From contig CM039210.1 in the NCBI GenBank assembly GCA_008360975.2, positions 16,122,293 through 16,186,292 of the forward strand: a DNA stretch of 64,000 nucleotides, given 5' to 3'. Position 1 is the first letter of the stretch. Every line of letters begins with the position of its first letter. Below are positions 19,638-30,057 of the stretch, piece by piece. The position numbers were made by a program, and so were the translations under genes. This DNA is from Lichenostomus cassidix (lineage: Eukaryota; Chordata; Aves; Passeriformes; Meliphagidae). The notes under the pieces were generated by a model. That model made no database searches and was not told the DNA's origin. It saw only the letters and a list, made by a program, of their open reading frames with translations.

Positions 19638-21891
19638 TTATAATCCAGGGATGGGGGAGTACGTCTGGCCAGGACAATACTGAGTGGCCTTGGTCCCAAG
19701 CCTTTAGGCGGTTTACAGGATTCATGGGGAAATATTCTGATATAAAAGGTTTAAATCTATTAACTGTAGTTATGCATGAAAATCAAGTGTATGCTAGACA
19801 AGAACGGGAAAAACAAACATTGTGGCAACTTCAGGGGACTGTAGGAGAAGTAATTAAAATAGGTTGTCAAATGGTTAATGAAACTACCTATGAAAAAGCA
19901 ACTCAAATAAGTGTCTCAGCTACCCCTACTGAAAAGCATGTAGAAGTTTGTACCAGTTCAAAAGAATCAGACTGTTGGTACACCTTTACATTAGTACAAA
20001 CTGTTGACGTGGTTTGTCTTTGGGCCAAGGACACGAATGGGCTCTCGTTCAAATTTAAAATAAATGCTATAGCTGGACCTGTTACAACCTATGCCAGCAC
20101 TGAAGCCCAAACCCAAACCACACCACCTAAACTTGAACCCAAAATTTATGAAACTGGCCCATATGTAATAAGGAACACGGGTCAACTGTGGCTAGCACAG
20201 GTCTTTCTCGTGAGAACATTCCACTGTGTTTTATAAACAAAGATAAAGTTTGGATGTTTTTTAAACAGTGTCTCGAGATTTGGACAGTTCAGGCCTGGCC
20301 AATCAGGCCTAGGGGGAGGTTTCTGGCTGACCAATCTGGGCGACCTTTGAAAAGTCTATATGTATTGAAATCAAAATAATAAACTTCCTCTTTCTTGCCA
20401 CACTGAGAACTTGGGTCCTTTTCTCTGCTAGCGGCTCAACAGCGACAAGTTTGAAAACAGTTGTTGTTTAACCCAGAGTGGTCTCTTAAACGTGTTGAAC
20501 TGTTAATGCAAATCAATGTTTCCGAAATCCAACCAACATGTTCTCCTTTCCTACAAACATCCTTCAAAGGCTGGACAACCTGGCTGCAGAAACGAGTGCC
20601 CTCCAGGAGCAGAATACAAAGAGATTTAACTGGAGTGTTGGGGACTAGATTGGGGGTTCTAAATGGAATTGACTCAGAAATATTAATGAATACATTGGCC
20701 ACCGTAACTGGCGACTTAGTAAAATTAAGACAGCCCCTACAGTCTTCTCTATTAGCATTAGGAAATGAACAGTGGCAAGTTTCAAAAGTATTACCAAAAT
20801 GAGAAGAAACTGAAGAGCAAGACCATGAATTAATAATAAATGCACTTGGTATAGCCCAAGACAATGTATCCCTAGCCCTTAGTTGTATACAAGCCCAACT
20901 ATGGATGCAGTCAGCAGCTGCCTTAATTATAAGAGAAAGTAGTGAAGGCACTTTCCCCATTGAAATTCTCAAGGTTATTTGGGACAATGCCACTGACCTA
21001 GAAAAGAAGTTTCAATCTTGGTGGACCCTAGTAAACTTCACCTATGACCCTATTGCTAATATGGCCACAGCCTTTGTGCTCACTATACGTAATGCCACCG
21101 TCCACGTTATCCATCCCATTATTGCACTAGGACTAAACCATGAGAAAACAGTGCTCTATCCCTCTGAACATAGGGTATGGGCCCGGATAGTAGAGAAGTG
21201 GCAGACTGTGAATTTAGAATCCTGTATTACACGAGAACAACAGGGGTTTATCTGTAAAAGCAATGCAATTGATGCCCAAGACATATGCCTTGATACAGAG
21301 CAAGGCATCTGCCACTTCGAAATCCATCCAAATGCTAATCAAAAAACTGTGCTTGTGTATATTGGTCAAGGTTGTGTGTGCTTAAGGACTGTTTGTGCTT
21401 TTGTAGAAATAGATAATGATAATATAACCATAAATGTTAAAAATCATTCTAATTTTTGTATCTGTAATTTTGTTAAGAACGTTGGCTGTGACTTTTTGTA
21501 TTTAGCCCCAGTTGTATCCTACCAATTGATAAAATCTAATTACACTATGTACCACAAATTGTTGCCCACACCTATTAGAATGAATCATATGTTAGTAAAA
21601 CAGTTAGTAAAACATGAAGACCTAATTGAAATTTTAAAAGAAATTCAAGAAAATGGAAAGAAAACTTTAATTACTATTCATCATGACACAGAAAAAATAA
21701 GCAGAATCTTACAAAGAGCAAAACAAGATGAAAGTCATCACTGGTGGGATGTGCTCTTTGGGTAGTCACCTACTGCAACTGGTATTCTAAATACGTTATG
21801 TCACCCTATCATTGTTCTTTTAATATTAGCATCAGCTTTATTTTTGCCTTTATATTATGTGTCTGGAATTAGAGAATGTTACAACGAGTAG
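19586..21891 (+). pseudogene. env: Provirus D env, divergent type, broken by LTR K1 and stops
   Basis: The ATG at 19586 overlaps pol and is followed by a hydrophobic signal segment at about residues 10-21 and an EWPW block. The first part runs cleanly to 20186, where LTR K1 is inserted. After K1 the frame restarts near 20461 with a TGA at 20800-20802. A long frame follows to a TAG at 21763-21765, and the same frame then carries the membrane anchor (IIVLLILASALFLPLYYV region) to a TAG at 21889-21891. The C-terminal half is Cys-rich (pairs such as CVCLRTVC, CICNF) with many N-glycosylation sequons. I cannot find the CX(6-7)CC plus CWVC signature seen in env I, so this Env is of a different lineage from env I and the F-type env at 51958. 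Confidence 0.8.
20187..20447 (+). repeat. LTR K1, short 261-bp LTR inside provirus D env
   Basis: It runs from TGTGGCTAGCACAG to CAACAGCGACA and contains AATAAA near 20379. The same 261-bp unit occurs in the opposite orientation at 62476-62736, where it has a 6-bp duplication. Here no clear duplication is seen at the two edges, so a small deletion or LTR-LTR recombination at this site is likely. Confidence 0.8.
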
Positions 21892-22002
21892 CAATTTTGA
21901 CTTCTCTGTCAAACGCACATAGTAAGGCATTGAGAGACACCTTTCACAAAAATTTGATAGAAAAAAAATTTATGTACTAGTAAAAGAATTTACTAATTTT
22001 AC

Positions 22003-22016
22003 AGAAAAGGGGTGAC
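22003..22016 (+). promoter_or_regulatory. Polypurine tract of provirus D
   Basis: The AGAAAAGGGG run ends just before the TG of the 3' LTR. It would prime plus-strand synthesis. Confidence 0.7.
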
Positions 22017-22487
22017 TGATACAAGGGAATCAGAAGTTAAGAGATAACTTGTCAGAAACTGCTCACCACACAATATATCTACTGACTTAGCATTCATTGT
22101 GTTTGCCAAACAAGGACTGTGATGCTCTGGAACTTCCACGCTGCCAAAAAACCCAAATTTGTTGTTCTGGCCTTTGGATGGAGAGAAGGTCAGTGAAAAG
22201 GACCTTCTGCAAAGACCCCTCCATAAAACAGAACTACACAGGCGCAAGGATATAAAAATGACTTTTGAACTCATAATACAAAGCGGGGATAGGTTATGCA
22301 TGTGTATAAGTGTATTGGGAAACTATGAATTTGTAACATGGAACCACATATATACTGAGCTATACAGGACTGACGGCGCATGTGTCTTTGGAGGGCTACC
22401 TCCCACGTGCCCGGTGCGGCAATAAACATACCGGCTTTACAACTTAAAATTATATAGGTTGTGAAGTTTTGTCTCTTTCTTAAATCA
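22017..22487 (+). repeat. 3' LTR of provirus D
   Basis: It is 471 bases, matching the 5' LTR apart from a 3-base deletion in the CTCATTATAATAC block and a few substitutions. It is followed by the target duplication TGCC. It points toward the HINTW copy, whose exon 1 begins about 0.75 kb downstream. Confidence 0.92.
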
Positions 22488-22979
22488 TGCCCTTGCTGAG
22501 AAGGGGGCCAAGGATATCCTTAGCCCGATATAGAGGAAAGCAGGGTTTATACATGTTACAAGATGGTTGCGTAGATCACGCAAAGTGCTCACTGTCCCCG
22601 GGGCTGCAGGGCACCACAGACCACCCTTGGGCAGCTTTGGGGACACTGCCTATTTTTCTAAAAGCCTCCTACCCAACTTAACACAAATCCTACTATCTCG
22701 AGCCCTCAAGCCAGCAGCGCCAAATGCACACTTTGTATTGTATTTTCTCCCAGGAGACGTGCAGCTTAGAAATGTCTGCAATGGAAGTGGGGCTTTCAGG
22801 GAAAAATGTAGAGCAACTTCTGCTGGTTCTGCGAAATCTCTTGAGCAGTTAAGGCCAGACCTGCCCCGCCGTGGCAAAAGCAGTCATTTGAGTGGAGCGA
22901 GCAGCACCAAAAAGGCACAGGCACGTCTGGAGTGGAATTGATGCGGTAACAAATAACAATAGTACTTGTAGCTACTACA
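22488..22979 (+). other. Single-copy-like sequence upstream of HINTW
   Basis: About 490 bases lie between provirus D and the GC-rich HINTW promoter region. I see no ERV, LINE or coding signature. It is probably the distal promoter or flank of the HINTW copy. Confidence 0.4.
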
Positions 22980-23660
22980 GCCTCTTCTGCGACCTCGTAG
23001 CCCGCCCTCAGGGCCGCAGCACTACGCGAGGCAGATCCCTCCGCGCCCCGAGGGCACCAGCTCGACGAGGGCGGACCCGCCAAGGAGTCGGGGACAAGCG
23101 AAAACGACAGGCGGGACAGCAAATCGAGACGCGGGATCGGCCGGCGGCGATCCGTCGGCCCAATGGGCGTCGCGGAGGGCCTGGCTTAGTGGAGGAAGTG
23201 TCGGGGCGGACGCGGGCGTTGTCCTTGGCTGACGGGAGTATCGGGGTGCTGGGCTCTCGCCCTGGTGGCGCCACTACTGTCTTCGGAAAGATCATCGGCA
23301 AGGCGTTTCCCTGGTATCGTCAGCGACGAGGACGAGGAGGTAGCCGCGGCTTTGCTCTGTGCGCGGTTCCTCTCCCCTTCTCTCCCTCCTCCCGCGCTCG
23401 CGGGCATCTGAGCCTAGGACACCCGGTGCGCGGTGCAAGGGCGCACGGCAGGGCGTGCGGCGGCGCTGCTGCTGAGGGTAGGTGGATGGACGGACGGGGC
23501 CTCTCCGGGTTGTGGCGCTCTCTACTGCACCATCCCTAAGCTTGTTCGGTGCCGCGCCCCTACCTCTCCGGCTGCCGCGGCGCGTACTGGGTTGCTGGTG
23601 TTGTCTGGACTCGCCTCGGATCCCGCCCCCACCGTGTCGTGTGCGCGCGTAGAGAAGAGC
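22980..23660 (+). promoter_or_regulatory. CpG-rich promoter region of the HINTW copy
   Basis: A sharp rise in G+C and CpG surrounds HINTW exon 1, with GC-box-like GGGCGG and CCCGCC motifs and no obvious TATA box. The rest of the window is CpG-poor apart from the B-family LTRs. This is what a housekeeping-type promoter looks like. Confidence 0.65.
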
Positions 23661-25650
23661 CTCCGACGGTAACTTGGTCTCAGTGTGTCTCGTAATAGCA
23701 TCGAAGAGGTTTCACAGCTGCGCTGTGCTAGGATTTGGTTCTGAACCTCCAAACCGGATTATTAGGCCAAGGAAGTACAGATTTCTTTAGTTTTTCTTAA
23801 AAAAAAAAAAACAAATCTAGAAAGTGGTCATCCTGCAGGCTGCCAAAGCTTTCCGGATCTTGTTTCTGTGGGGAAGTGGGACCGTGATAACAGCATGCTT
23901 GCAAGGGTCACGGGTGCTGGTGCTGGGAACGAGAGCGAGCTGCTTAGACCGGGGGGGGGGACGACAATGCAGCCGTTGCCTACGTGATGTTAACTTTAAG
24001 GTAATATCTCGTAAGATGTAGCTATTAAAATGCTGACGGTTAATAATTAGGGATGCCTTCTGCTTTTGAAGGTAGGGATTGCATGCAATGTAGAAGACAG
24101 ACTCGTCCTATGCACTTGCAGGCTTCCTGTGGTTATGCGTGTGTTCGATACTTGAGCTCCCTGTCGTGTGGGAAACAATGGCCGCTGTTCTCCCACTTCA
24201 CTAAACTCTTTGCTGATTCAGTTAAGCCATTTGTCTCCTGCCTCTGCGCGGACCACATCCAATAGAACTGCTGAGGAAACAATCAGCCCGATCTAAAACA
24301 TACTGGAGTTCGCTAATAGCAACTAGTGGCCGGTCTCCTTCCCCCATTGGCTTCCATGCTGAATCCCACTTCTGGAGGGGTCTCAGTAAATATGTTGCAT
24401 TTTGGGTATAGAAAGCATTAGTATCACGCAAGAAAAATGAATGTTCCAGCTTGTGTCTGAGGTATCTGGTAATCTGCTTCTGTAGGAGTTAAGCGGGGCA
24501 GGTGGATTTGCATAAGCTATTACCTTTCTCTGAAGCCGGTTATGTTTTAAACGTTTACTCTTCCTCCAGTGCTGTGCATCCCATGATCTTTCACCCCAAG
24601 CTGGGACACTTTTCCTAGTCATGCCTAAGGAGCCAATTAACGGGTGGTCTGAAGCAGGAGATTCTGGTGAATCTGTAAGTACTGTTGGAGCTTTCTGTAT
24701 GCTGAACTGTACCTGTAGTTAGTTCCTCATGTACTAGACTCTTTCCCATCCCCCCTTTCCTTCTTGACAGGGCACAGTAGTCTACTTTGGGTTTTCTGGC
24801 ACTATAATCTTTTGCCTCTAGCTTGTAATGGAGTTGAGCTTTTTGACTAAGAGCAGTGATATAAAGCAGTGCTCATCCCTGGGTATGTACTTCTGGTGCA
24901 AAATGCAGTGTTGTTTTGGAGTGCAGTCTGGTGCCTATTGTCATGGTTTAGAGAAAGAACTAGTACTACTCGTCTAACATGGGGAAGAGGGCTTGGGCTT
25001 TTTGGCAGGTCAGGGGCGAGGAAGGGCAAAGCTTGTTGAGAGGTGCTGGATGTTTTGCTTTTAGCTATGAAAGTCAAGTTCAAAGACTTTGTAAACCCTT
25101 GCAACAGGCAGCCTAAAGTTTATTTTCTACCAGGATTGCTTGTGTTGCGTGAAGACACGATGGGGGCTTTAACCCAGACACAAAGTCAGCTTCTGTGGCT
25201 GTTTTGTAGCTCGTTGCTGTCTAGCTTAAAAAGAATGTCCTAGCTCTTTTTTGCCCCTATAGTGTGCATAATTGGTCTGTGTAGCTTTGCTTGAAAAGCA
25301 CCAGTTGTGAGTGGGTGGACAGACATTAATTTGAAGCGCAATGGTTGAATTGCTAGGAATTGGCTAACTGCTTTCTCTGGGTAGTTCTTTGCTCTCGTTC
25401 CTTCCCTTCCTGTGCCCTCTCCCCTCTTTGTTCCTTTTTTTTTTTTTTTTTTTACTTATTTATGAGTTTGTACTTCCTTCTCCAGCTTCTTGGGCATGTA
25501 ATGATTGTTGGCGAGATGTGTGTTGCTCACCTGGGCCTGACCAATGGATTCCGGATGGTTGTGGATGAAGGGCCCGAGGGTGGGCAGTCTGTCTCTCTCA
25601 TACATCTACCCATTCTGGGTGGCCGTCAGTTGGACTGGCCACCTGGCTAA
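23225..25650 (+). pseudogene. HINTW: HINTW copy (W-linked HINT1 relative), start codon lost and exon 1 frameshifted
   Basis: Three exons can be read: 23225-23339, 24570-24674 and 25486-25650, joined by GT-AG introns. HINT1 is a small HIT-family nucleotide hydrolase; avian HINTW is its altered, usually multicopy W form. Exon 1 gives LADG..RPGGATTVFGKIIGKAFP, aligning with the HINT1 N-terminus, but TTG replaces the ATG. After the FP codons the HINT1-like frame moves by one base, while the unshifted frame runs into an Arg-rich WYRQRRGRG segment. Exon 2 (35 codons) contains HDLSPQAGTLFLV. Exon 3 contains [16 protein letters not shown] and ends WPPG. The HIT triad is changed: only the middle His is kept, with Leu and Pro at the flanking positions. 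Published HINTW also lacks a normal HIT motif and has a Leu/Arg-rich segment. The lost ATG and shift suggest a degenerate copy, or a start not recognised here. Confidence 0.88.
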
Positions 25651-25772
25651 GGGTTTTGCACCGCAGGAGTTGCCACACGTGTACAAATCGCCACTGAATG
25701 GATTTCGTCTGTTGCCCATCAGTTTAGCCGCTGTCGATGTGTCATTCTTTGTGCCGTGTGTCTGTGGAAGGT

Positions 25773-25805
25773 AATAAAAGCTTTGAGCAGCAGTTGCACA
25801 ATAAA
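25773..25805 (+). terminator. Polyadenylation signals of the HINTW copy
   Basis: Two AATAAA hexamers (25773-25778 and 25800-25805) lie 120-155 bases after the stop codon, giving a short 3' UTR as in HINT1. Confidence 0.75.
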
Positions 25806-27134
25806 GATTTGTCATGGGGATATCATCTCCGGTCTTGCGCGTCTTACTGCGGGGAAGTAGTTCTACAAGTTCAAAGTCTCCCTGGAGTGCAAGTATGTGG
25901 AATGTTTCAGCCTGATAACAGCATTCCATAGATAGGTAGTGATTTGACTGTTAATTTGAAGCGTGATGCTGGAAGTGCTTAGCAGTCTCCATGTCTTATA
26001 GGAAGCAACGTCTTAGCTCTTTGGCAATGGTACGCAAATGTACAGAAAGCCCGTACAGGCTGCTGCTAAAACTGTAGAAGATGTTGTATGTGAGGCTACG
26101 GGCATGCTGTCCAAGGGTGGTACGGGCATGTTGTCCAAGGGTGGTTTCGGCATGGTGCAATGTGTTGGAAGCGTTCACCTCTTATTGGAGCGCTTTTTTA
26201 ATGGCTGTGTAATAAGGCCCCATTAATATCCCTTTTCTGGTGAGGAGAGATATGGTAGGAGAAAACAATGGGTCTGACTGGCAGCTGTGGTGCTTCCATA
26301 GCACAGTGGAATCTCTCTTTTGTCAATTTGGGTCAGCTGTCCTGGCTCTGTCCCTTCCCAACCTCTTGCCCACTCTTAGCTTATTAGTCGATGGGGGTGG
26401 TTGGAGCGACAGCCTCCTCGCCGTGGGAGCAGTGCTCCGCAGTAGCCGAAACACTGGTGTGTTATCAACACCCTTCTAGCTACAACTGCAAAGCAGAGCA
26501 CTATGTGGGCTGCTAGGGGAGAGTTACCTCCATCACAGCCAGACCCAAACCAAAACTACATTGTAGTGAGACAGCAAACTTCAGCTTGCTTTAACAGCTG
26601 TAAAAAAATGGAGATGGGTGTGGAAAAGCTGGGCGGTCCTTCATTGCCCTTGAACCCTATGTTACTGAGGCATGTGAGGTGCCGAATGAAAGGCATCTTC
26701 ATCTCTTCAACATTCCCAAGCGATTGGGTGAAGTTTGGTGACGCGGGTGTGTAAGTAACCTGAGGACTTCACCTTTATTTAATCATCCCGGGGAGGAGAC
26801 AGAAATGATTTCCCTGAAGTAGATGGAAACTGCCCTGGTGCAGTGTTTCCTTAGAGAATGATTGAGGTAGGTAGCGTCTATGGTTCTGTCTGTATAAACT
26901 CCCTAAGGCATCTATTAGGCCTTCCCACTTCCAGGGGGCAGGGGAGTTTTGGAGATGCTAGGTATTGCTTATACATTCGGAGAGAATGGGTGATTGCCAT
27001 AGGTTTTAGAAGTCTGTGGCGCCTGGTGGAATTCTCTATCTTGCCTCGCAGGCAAGGTTTCTGATACTTAGCTCCAAACCAGAGAGAGAGAAGGGTTCTG
27101 AAACCGACATCCACTGGAGAATTGTAGTATCCTA
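25806..27134 (+). other. HINTW downstream flank, no gene seen
   Basis: About 1.3 kb holds no recognisable coding region or repeat family. A short tandem duplication of a roughly 21-base unit (GGCATGCTGTCCAAGGGTGG) lies near 26101-26140. The flank may be part of an ampliconic HINTW unit. Confidence 0.4.
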
Positions 27135-27410
27135 TAGCAGCCCAGGTGGGAAGGGACCTCAAAAGATTATCTGGTCCAGCCTTTTGTGGGAAAGGGAGCT
27201 TAGATGAGATTTTCTAGCACCCTGTCCAATTGCATTTTGAAAACCTACAGCAGTGGGGGCTAGTGCAACTTGTGCCCGTTGTCCCTTGTCTTTTCCATGT
27301 GCCTCCATGTGAAGAGAGTCTCTGTCCTCTTTGTAGCCTCCTTTAAGTCCTGGAATACTGTGAGGAGGTTCCCCCTGAGCCTAGGCAGGTGCCTAACCTA
27401 TTGCAACTAA
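27135..27410 (-). mobile_element. CR1 LINE 3' fragment
   Basis: The plus strand reads as the reverse complement of a typical avian CR1 3' region. It has GGAAGGGACCTCAAAAGAT, then a CCTGTCCAATTGCATTTTGAAAAC block, CTTGTCTTTTCCATG and AGAGTCTC..CCTCTTTGTAGCC, ending CCCCCTGAGCC. It is old and 5' truncated. The exact edges are estimates. Confidence 0.75.
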
Positions 27411-28718
27411 TTCCTTTGTCATTGCTAGCCTTCATGCAGCTCCTAGCTGCTTTTAGACGTTCTTCCACAGCTTTCAGATCCCTGCCAAGCCCATTTCTCT
27501 TAGAACTTAGGACTTGGACTTATTCCATGCTTCTGTAAGTATTCACGAATATCACTTGCCATCCTGGCACCTACGCCAATGGCAGAGACTGAAATGTTAT
27601 GGTTTATGGCATTAACATTTTTTATGAAGGAATTTTTTCCGTTAAAACTGTATAACGAAGCTGCACCACAGAAGCCCACCCTGAATGGGCCTCCTGACTT
27701 AAACTCTCAACTATGAGTTAAACCGCCTAAGGGATAGAGATAAGAAAATTGACACTATTGTTCAAAGCATCTGGGAAGTAATGGATAAGACTGGAAGAGC
27801 ATCGGGCTCCGCCCAGCAGCTTCAGGGTGGAGGCCATAGCACCAGGTTTATCTGCTGCCAGGTTTGCACAGACATCCCTCCCCCACCAAAGGCGGGAGGA
27901 GGAGAGGTTTTGGGTGTATGGCAAGAAGCTTCTGGTCAGAGGCAGTGAACGCCCATCCTTCGCTACACAAACTGGCCCAGCTGCAGGGCCCCCACCCCAG
28001 GAAAGCCACATCTATGGGACATTCACATGAGGGGCAGCTGAGGGGCTGCCATGGTCTATCAAAGGCCCCCCTGAAGGGGTCCCCAGACCGTGCACTAGAG
28101 CACTGCATGTGATGCAAAATGATGCAACTGACCCAAAGTCTTGCAAGAGACAGTGTCAAACGTGCCCCCCCCTCAGGGGAGGCTCCTGGGCGTTCCCACC
28201 TGGCCCAAACATATTCATCCATTGGATTCTATGCTTTTTGGCAAGGGACCCTCACCACCAAGACGACCAGATGGAGAGGACCGATGAGATGACGTTGCGA
28301 CCCACAGAGTGATGATATGTTTCTACTTAATCTGTCTCTCTCACTTTCCCTGTCCCCTTCCCACACACCCCTTTTTCCATTTCTTTCTTTTTTTTTTTTT
28401 CTGTTTCTTTCTATTTGCCTCTTTTACTGTTAAATAAAATATATCAATATTTTTGGCAAAAAACATTTAACCTTGTTTAGTCTTAATCACGTTTTGGGGA
28501 ATATTTCGAACCTCAGGATTCTATCTGTAATCCACAGAGAGCTCACTTTTCTTCTTTGTGATTAGAGCAGATTGCAACAGTCAAGTAGTGCGAATGGGTG
28601 TTTCAGGTCGCTTAAAGAATCACTTGCAAAGGTATCGGCAAAATCAGGTTTAATATAAAAGTGAAAGCACAACATAGTTCTTTGGCAAGGTTTACTCTAC
28701 TACTTACTAGATAGTGTT
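27411..28718 (+). other. Unassigned, repeat-like sequence
   Basis: A minor open stretch near 27708-27945 (plus) codes a charged helix followed by a Cys-containing segment, then stops. Poly-pyrimidine sequence and AAATAAAAT near 28320-28445 look like the 3' end of an old transposed copy. I cannot name a family and support no gene here. Confidence 0.35.
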
Positions 28719-29241
28719 TTTCATTGGTAGCTAGAAACCAGTGTTTTGGCTACTGCTGAGCAGTGTTGGCGCAGGATCAGCGCTGTCTCTCCAACATTCC
28801 GCCCCCTATCAGTAGGCCGCAGGTTTGCAAGATCCTGGAAGGGGACACAACTAGGCCAGCTGATCCAAATTGGCCAGAGGGATGTTCCGTACCCTATGAC
28901 GTCAGCTCAGGTATAAAAGCTAAGAAAAGGAGGAGGAAGGAGGTACATTCATTATTTATGACGACGTTTGCCTTTCCAGGCAACCGCTATATGTGCTGAA
29001 GCCCTGCTTTCCTGGAAGTGGCCGGACAGCACTTGCTGATGGGAACTAGAGGATGGAATTATTTTCTTTTTCCTCTTTGCTTGTTAGCATGCAAACTTTC
29101 ACTTTTGCTTTAGTAAACTGCTTTATTGCAACATGCAAGTTTTTTTCTATCTTATTTTCTCTCCCCTTTCCAGCTGAGAAACGGGAGTGATAGAGCAGCC
29201 TGGTGGGCACCTGGCATCCATCCAAGGTCAACCCAACCACA
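28719..29241 (+). repeat. 5' LTR of provirus L
   Basis: It shares long blocks with the LTR at 46858-47402: ACTGCTGAGCAGTGTTGGC, GGGGACACAACT, TATAAAAGCTAAG (TATA box near 28912) and AACTTTCACTTTTGCTTTAG. It ends CCACA at 29241. The left edge is uncertain because the first part of the U3 is diverged or deleted. Confidence 0.8.
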
Positions 29242-29250
29242 ATCTTTTTT

Positions 29251-29268
29251 TTGCCAAATGTGGGCCGA
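29251..29268 (+). promoter_or_regulatory. Degenerate Lys-type primer site of provirus L
   Basis: TTGCCAAATGTGGGCC just after the LTR resembles the TGGCGCCCAACGTGGGGC site of the A elements, with several changes and losses. Confidence 0.45.
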
Positions 29269-29399
29269 GACAACGACAGTTTTATATCTTGCATGCCATA
29301 GTAATAGTAGTTGTTGAGCAGCAAGCTCCTGTGCAGGACATGGAGTTTGTCAGGTGCACTGCTTATCTCTTTGTTTTGTTGAGTTTGGGAACATGTTGA

Positions 29400-30057
29400 T
29401 ACAAACAATGGCTCAGTACTTTGCTGTGATATTGATGGCTTTGTTGTGTAGGGGGAGCTATTTTCTGGGGACAATGAGGGAATTCATCTCCCTCTCCCTA
29501 CCCGGGATTGATGTGGATGGTTTTAGAATGCGGGCTCTTGTGTTCTTTGTTCATCCTTGTGTAAGCTGTTGAATACTATTAACTAATAGTGTTGGCACAC
29601 TATGGGGTTTGTGGAATCTGGTGCCATCCTGGTGTAAGACAAAACAAACTGTAGGTGAGGAGATACTGAAATGTGTCCTGAAGCGGCTGGTCCCTGGGTG
29701 GCAGTGTGTGTGGAAGGATTTGTGCAGGTTCCTAGAGTGCTTATCACGTCCCATTGCCTGGGACTTTACACCTGAACAGGCAATGAACCCTGGCAAACTG
29801 GCGCGTCACCTGATAGAAGGGTGCCTTGCCTACCCTGATGAAACCCAGCAGCTTCTCACCCTGTACTGGGGCCTGACCTGAGCCTATCGAGCCACAGTTC
29901 AGTACTTTCAGAGGACTGTGGCTGAGGCAGCGACCCTAACTGCGTTTGAGGACACTATGGCTGAGATAGGGACCCAAACAACAACAACAACTGCAGTAAT
30001 TGCCCCCAGTAGTGACAAAGAAAAGGTGGATAAGGAGAGTCAAGGAGTGAACAGCTA
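29400..30057 (+). pseudogene. gag: Provirus L gag remnant
   Basis: A hydrophobic N-terminal stretch (MAQYFAVILMALL, near 29409) is followed by a broken region and then an open segment at 29609-29881. That segment has RLVPGWQCVW, AWDFTPEQAMNPGKLA and ETQQLLTLYWGLT, a helical capsid-like composition. A TGA at 29879-29881 and another stop near 30055 interrupt it. An A/C/T-rich Thr and Lys/Glu stretch leads directly into RT sequence, so the gag end and protease are deleted. Assignment to gag rests on position and composition. Confidence 0.5.

Larger units (their letters stand above)
6853..22487 (+). mobile_element. Provirus D, gammaretrovirus-like ERV carrying nested insertions
   Basis: A full-length provirus is bounded by LTRs at 6853-7326 and 22017-22487. 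A 4-bp target duplication TGCC (6849-6852 and 22488-22491) confirms that both LTRs belong to one integration. The order is LTR, leader, gag, pol, env, LTR. Pol is interrupted by LTR E (12146-18597), which contains provirus A1 (12529-18385). Env is interrupted by the 261-bp LTR K1. Without these insertions the element is roughly 8.9 kb. The two LTRs differ mainly by a 3-base deletion and a few substitutions, so D is not very old even though its genes carry several stops. Confidence 0.92.

Noticed and set aside
22892..23224. Long plus-strand open frame reaching into HINTW exon 1 from upstream
   Set aside because: It is open because the region is GC-rich. The N-terminal part has no similarity to HINT1 and there is no good ATG context, so I did not extend the gene upstream.
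27708..27945. Small open stretch with a charged helix and Cys residues
   Set aside because: Too short, bounded by stops, with no recognised domain. Kept only as a note in the unassigned region.
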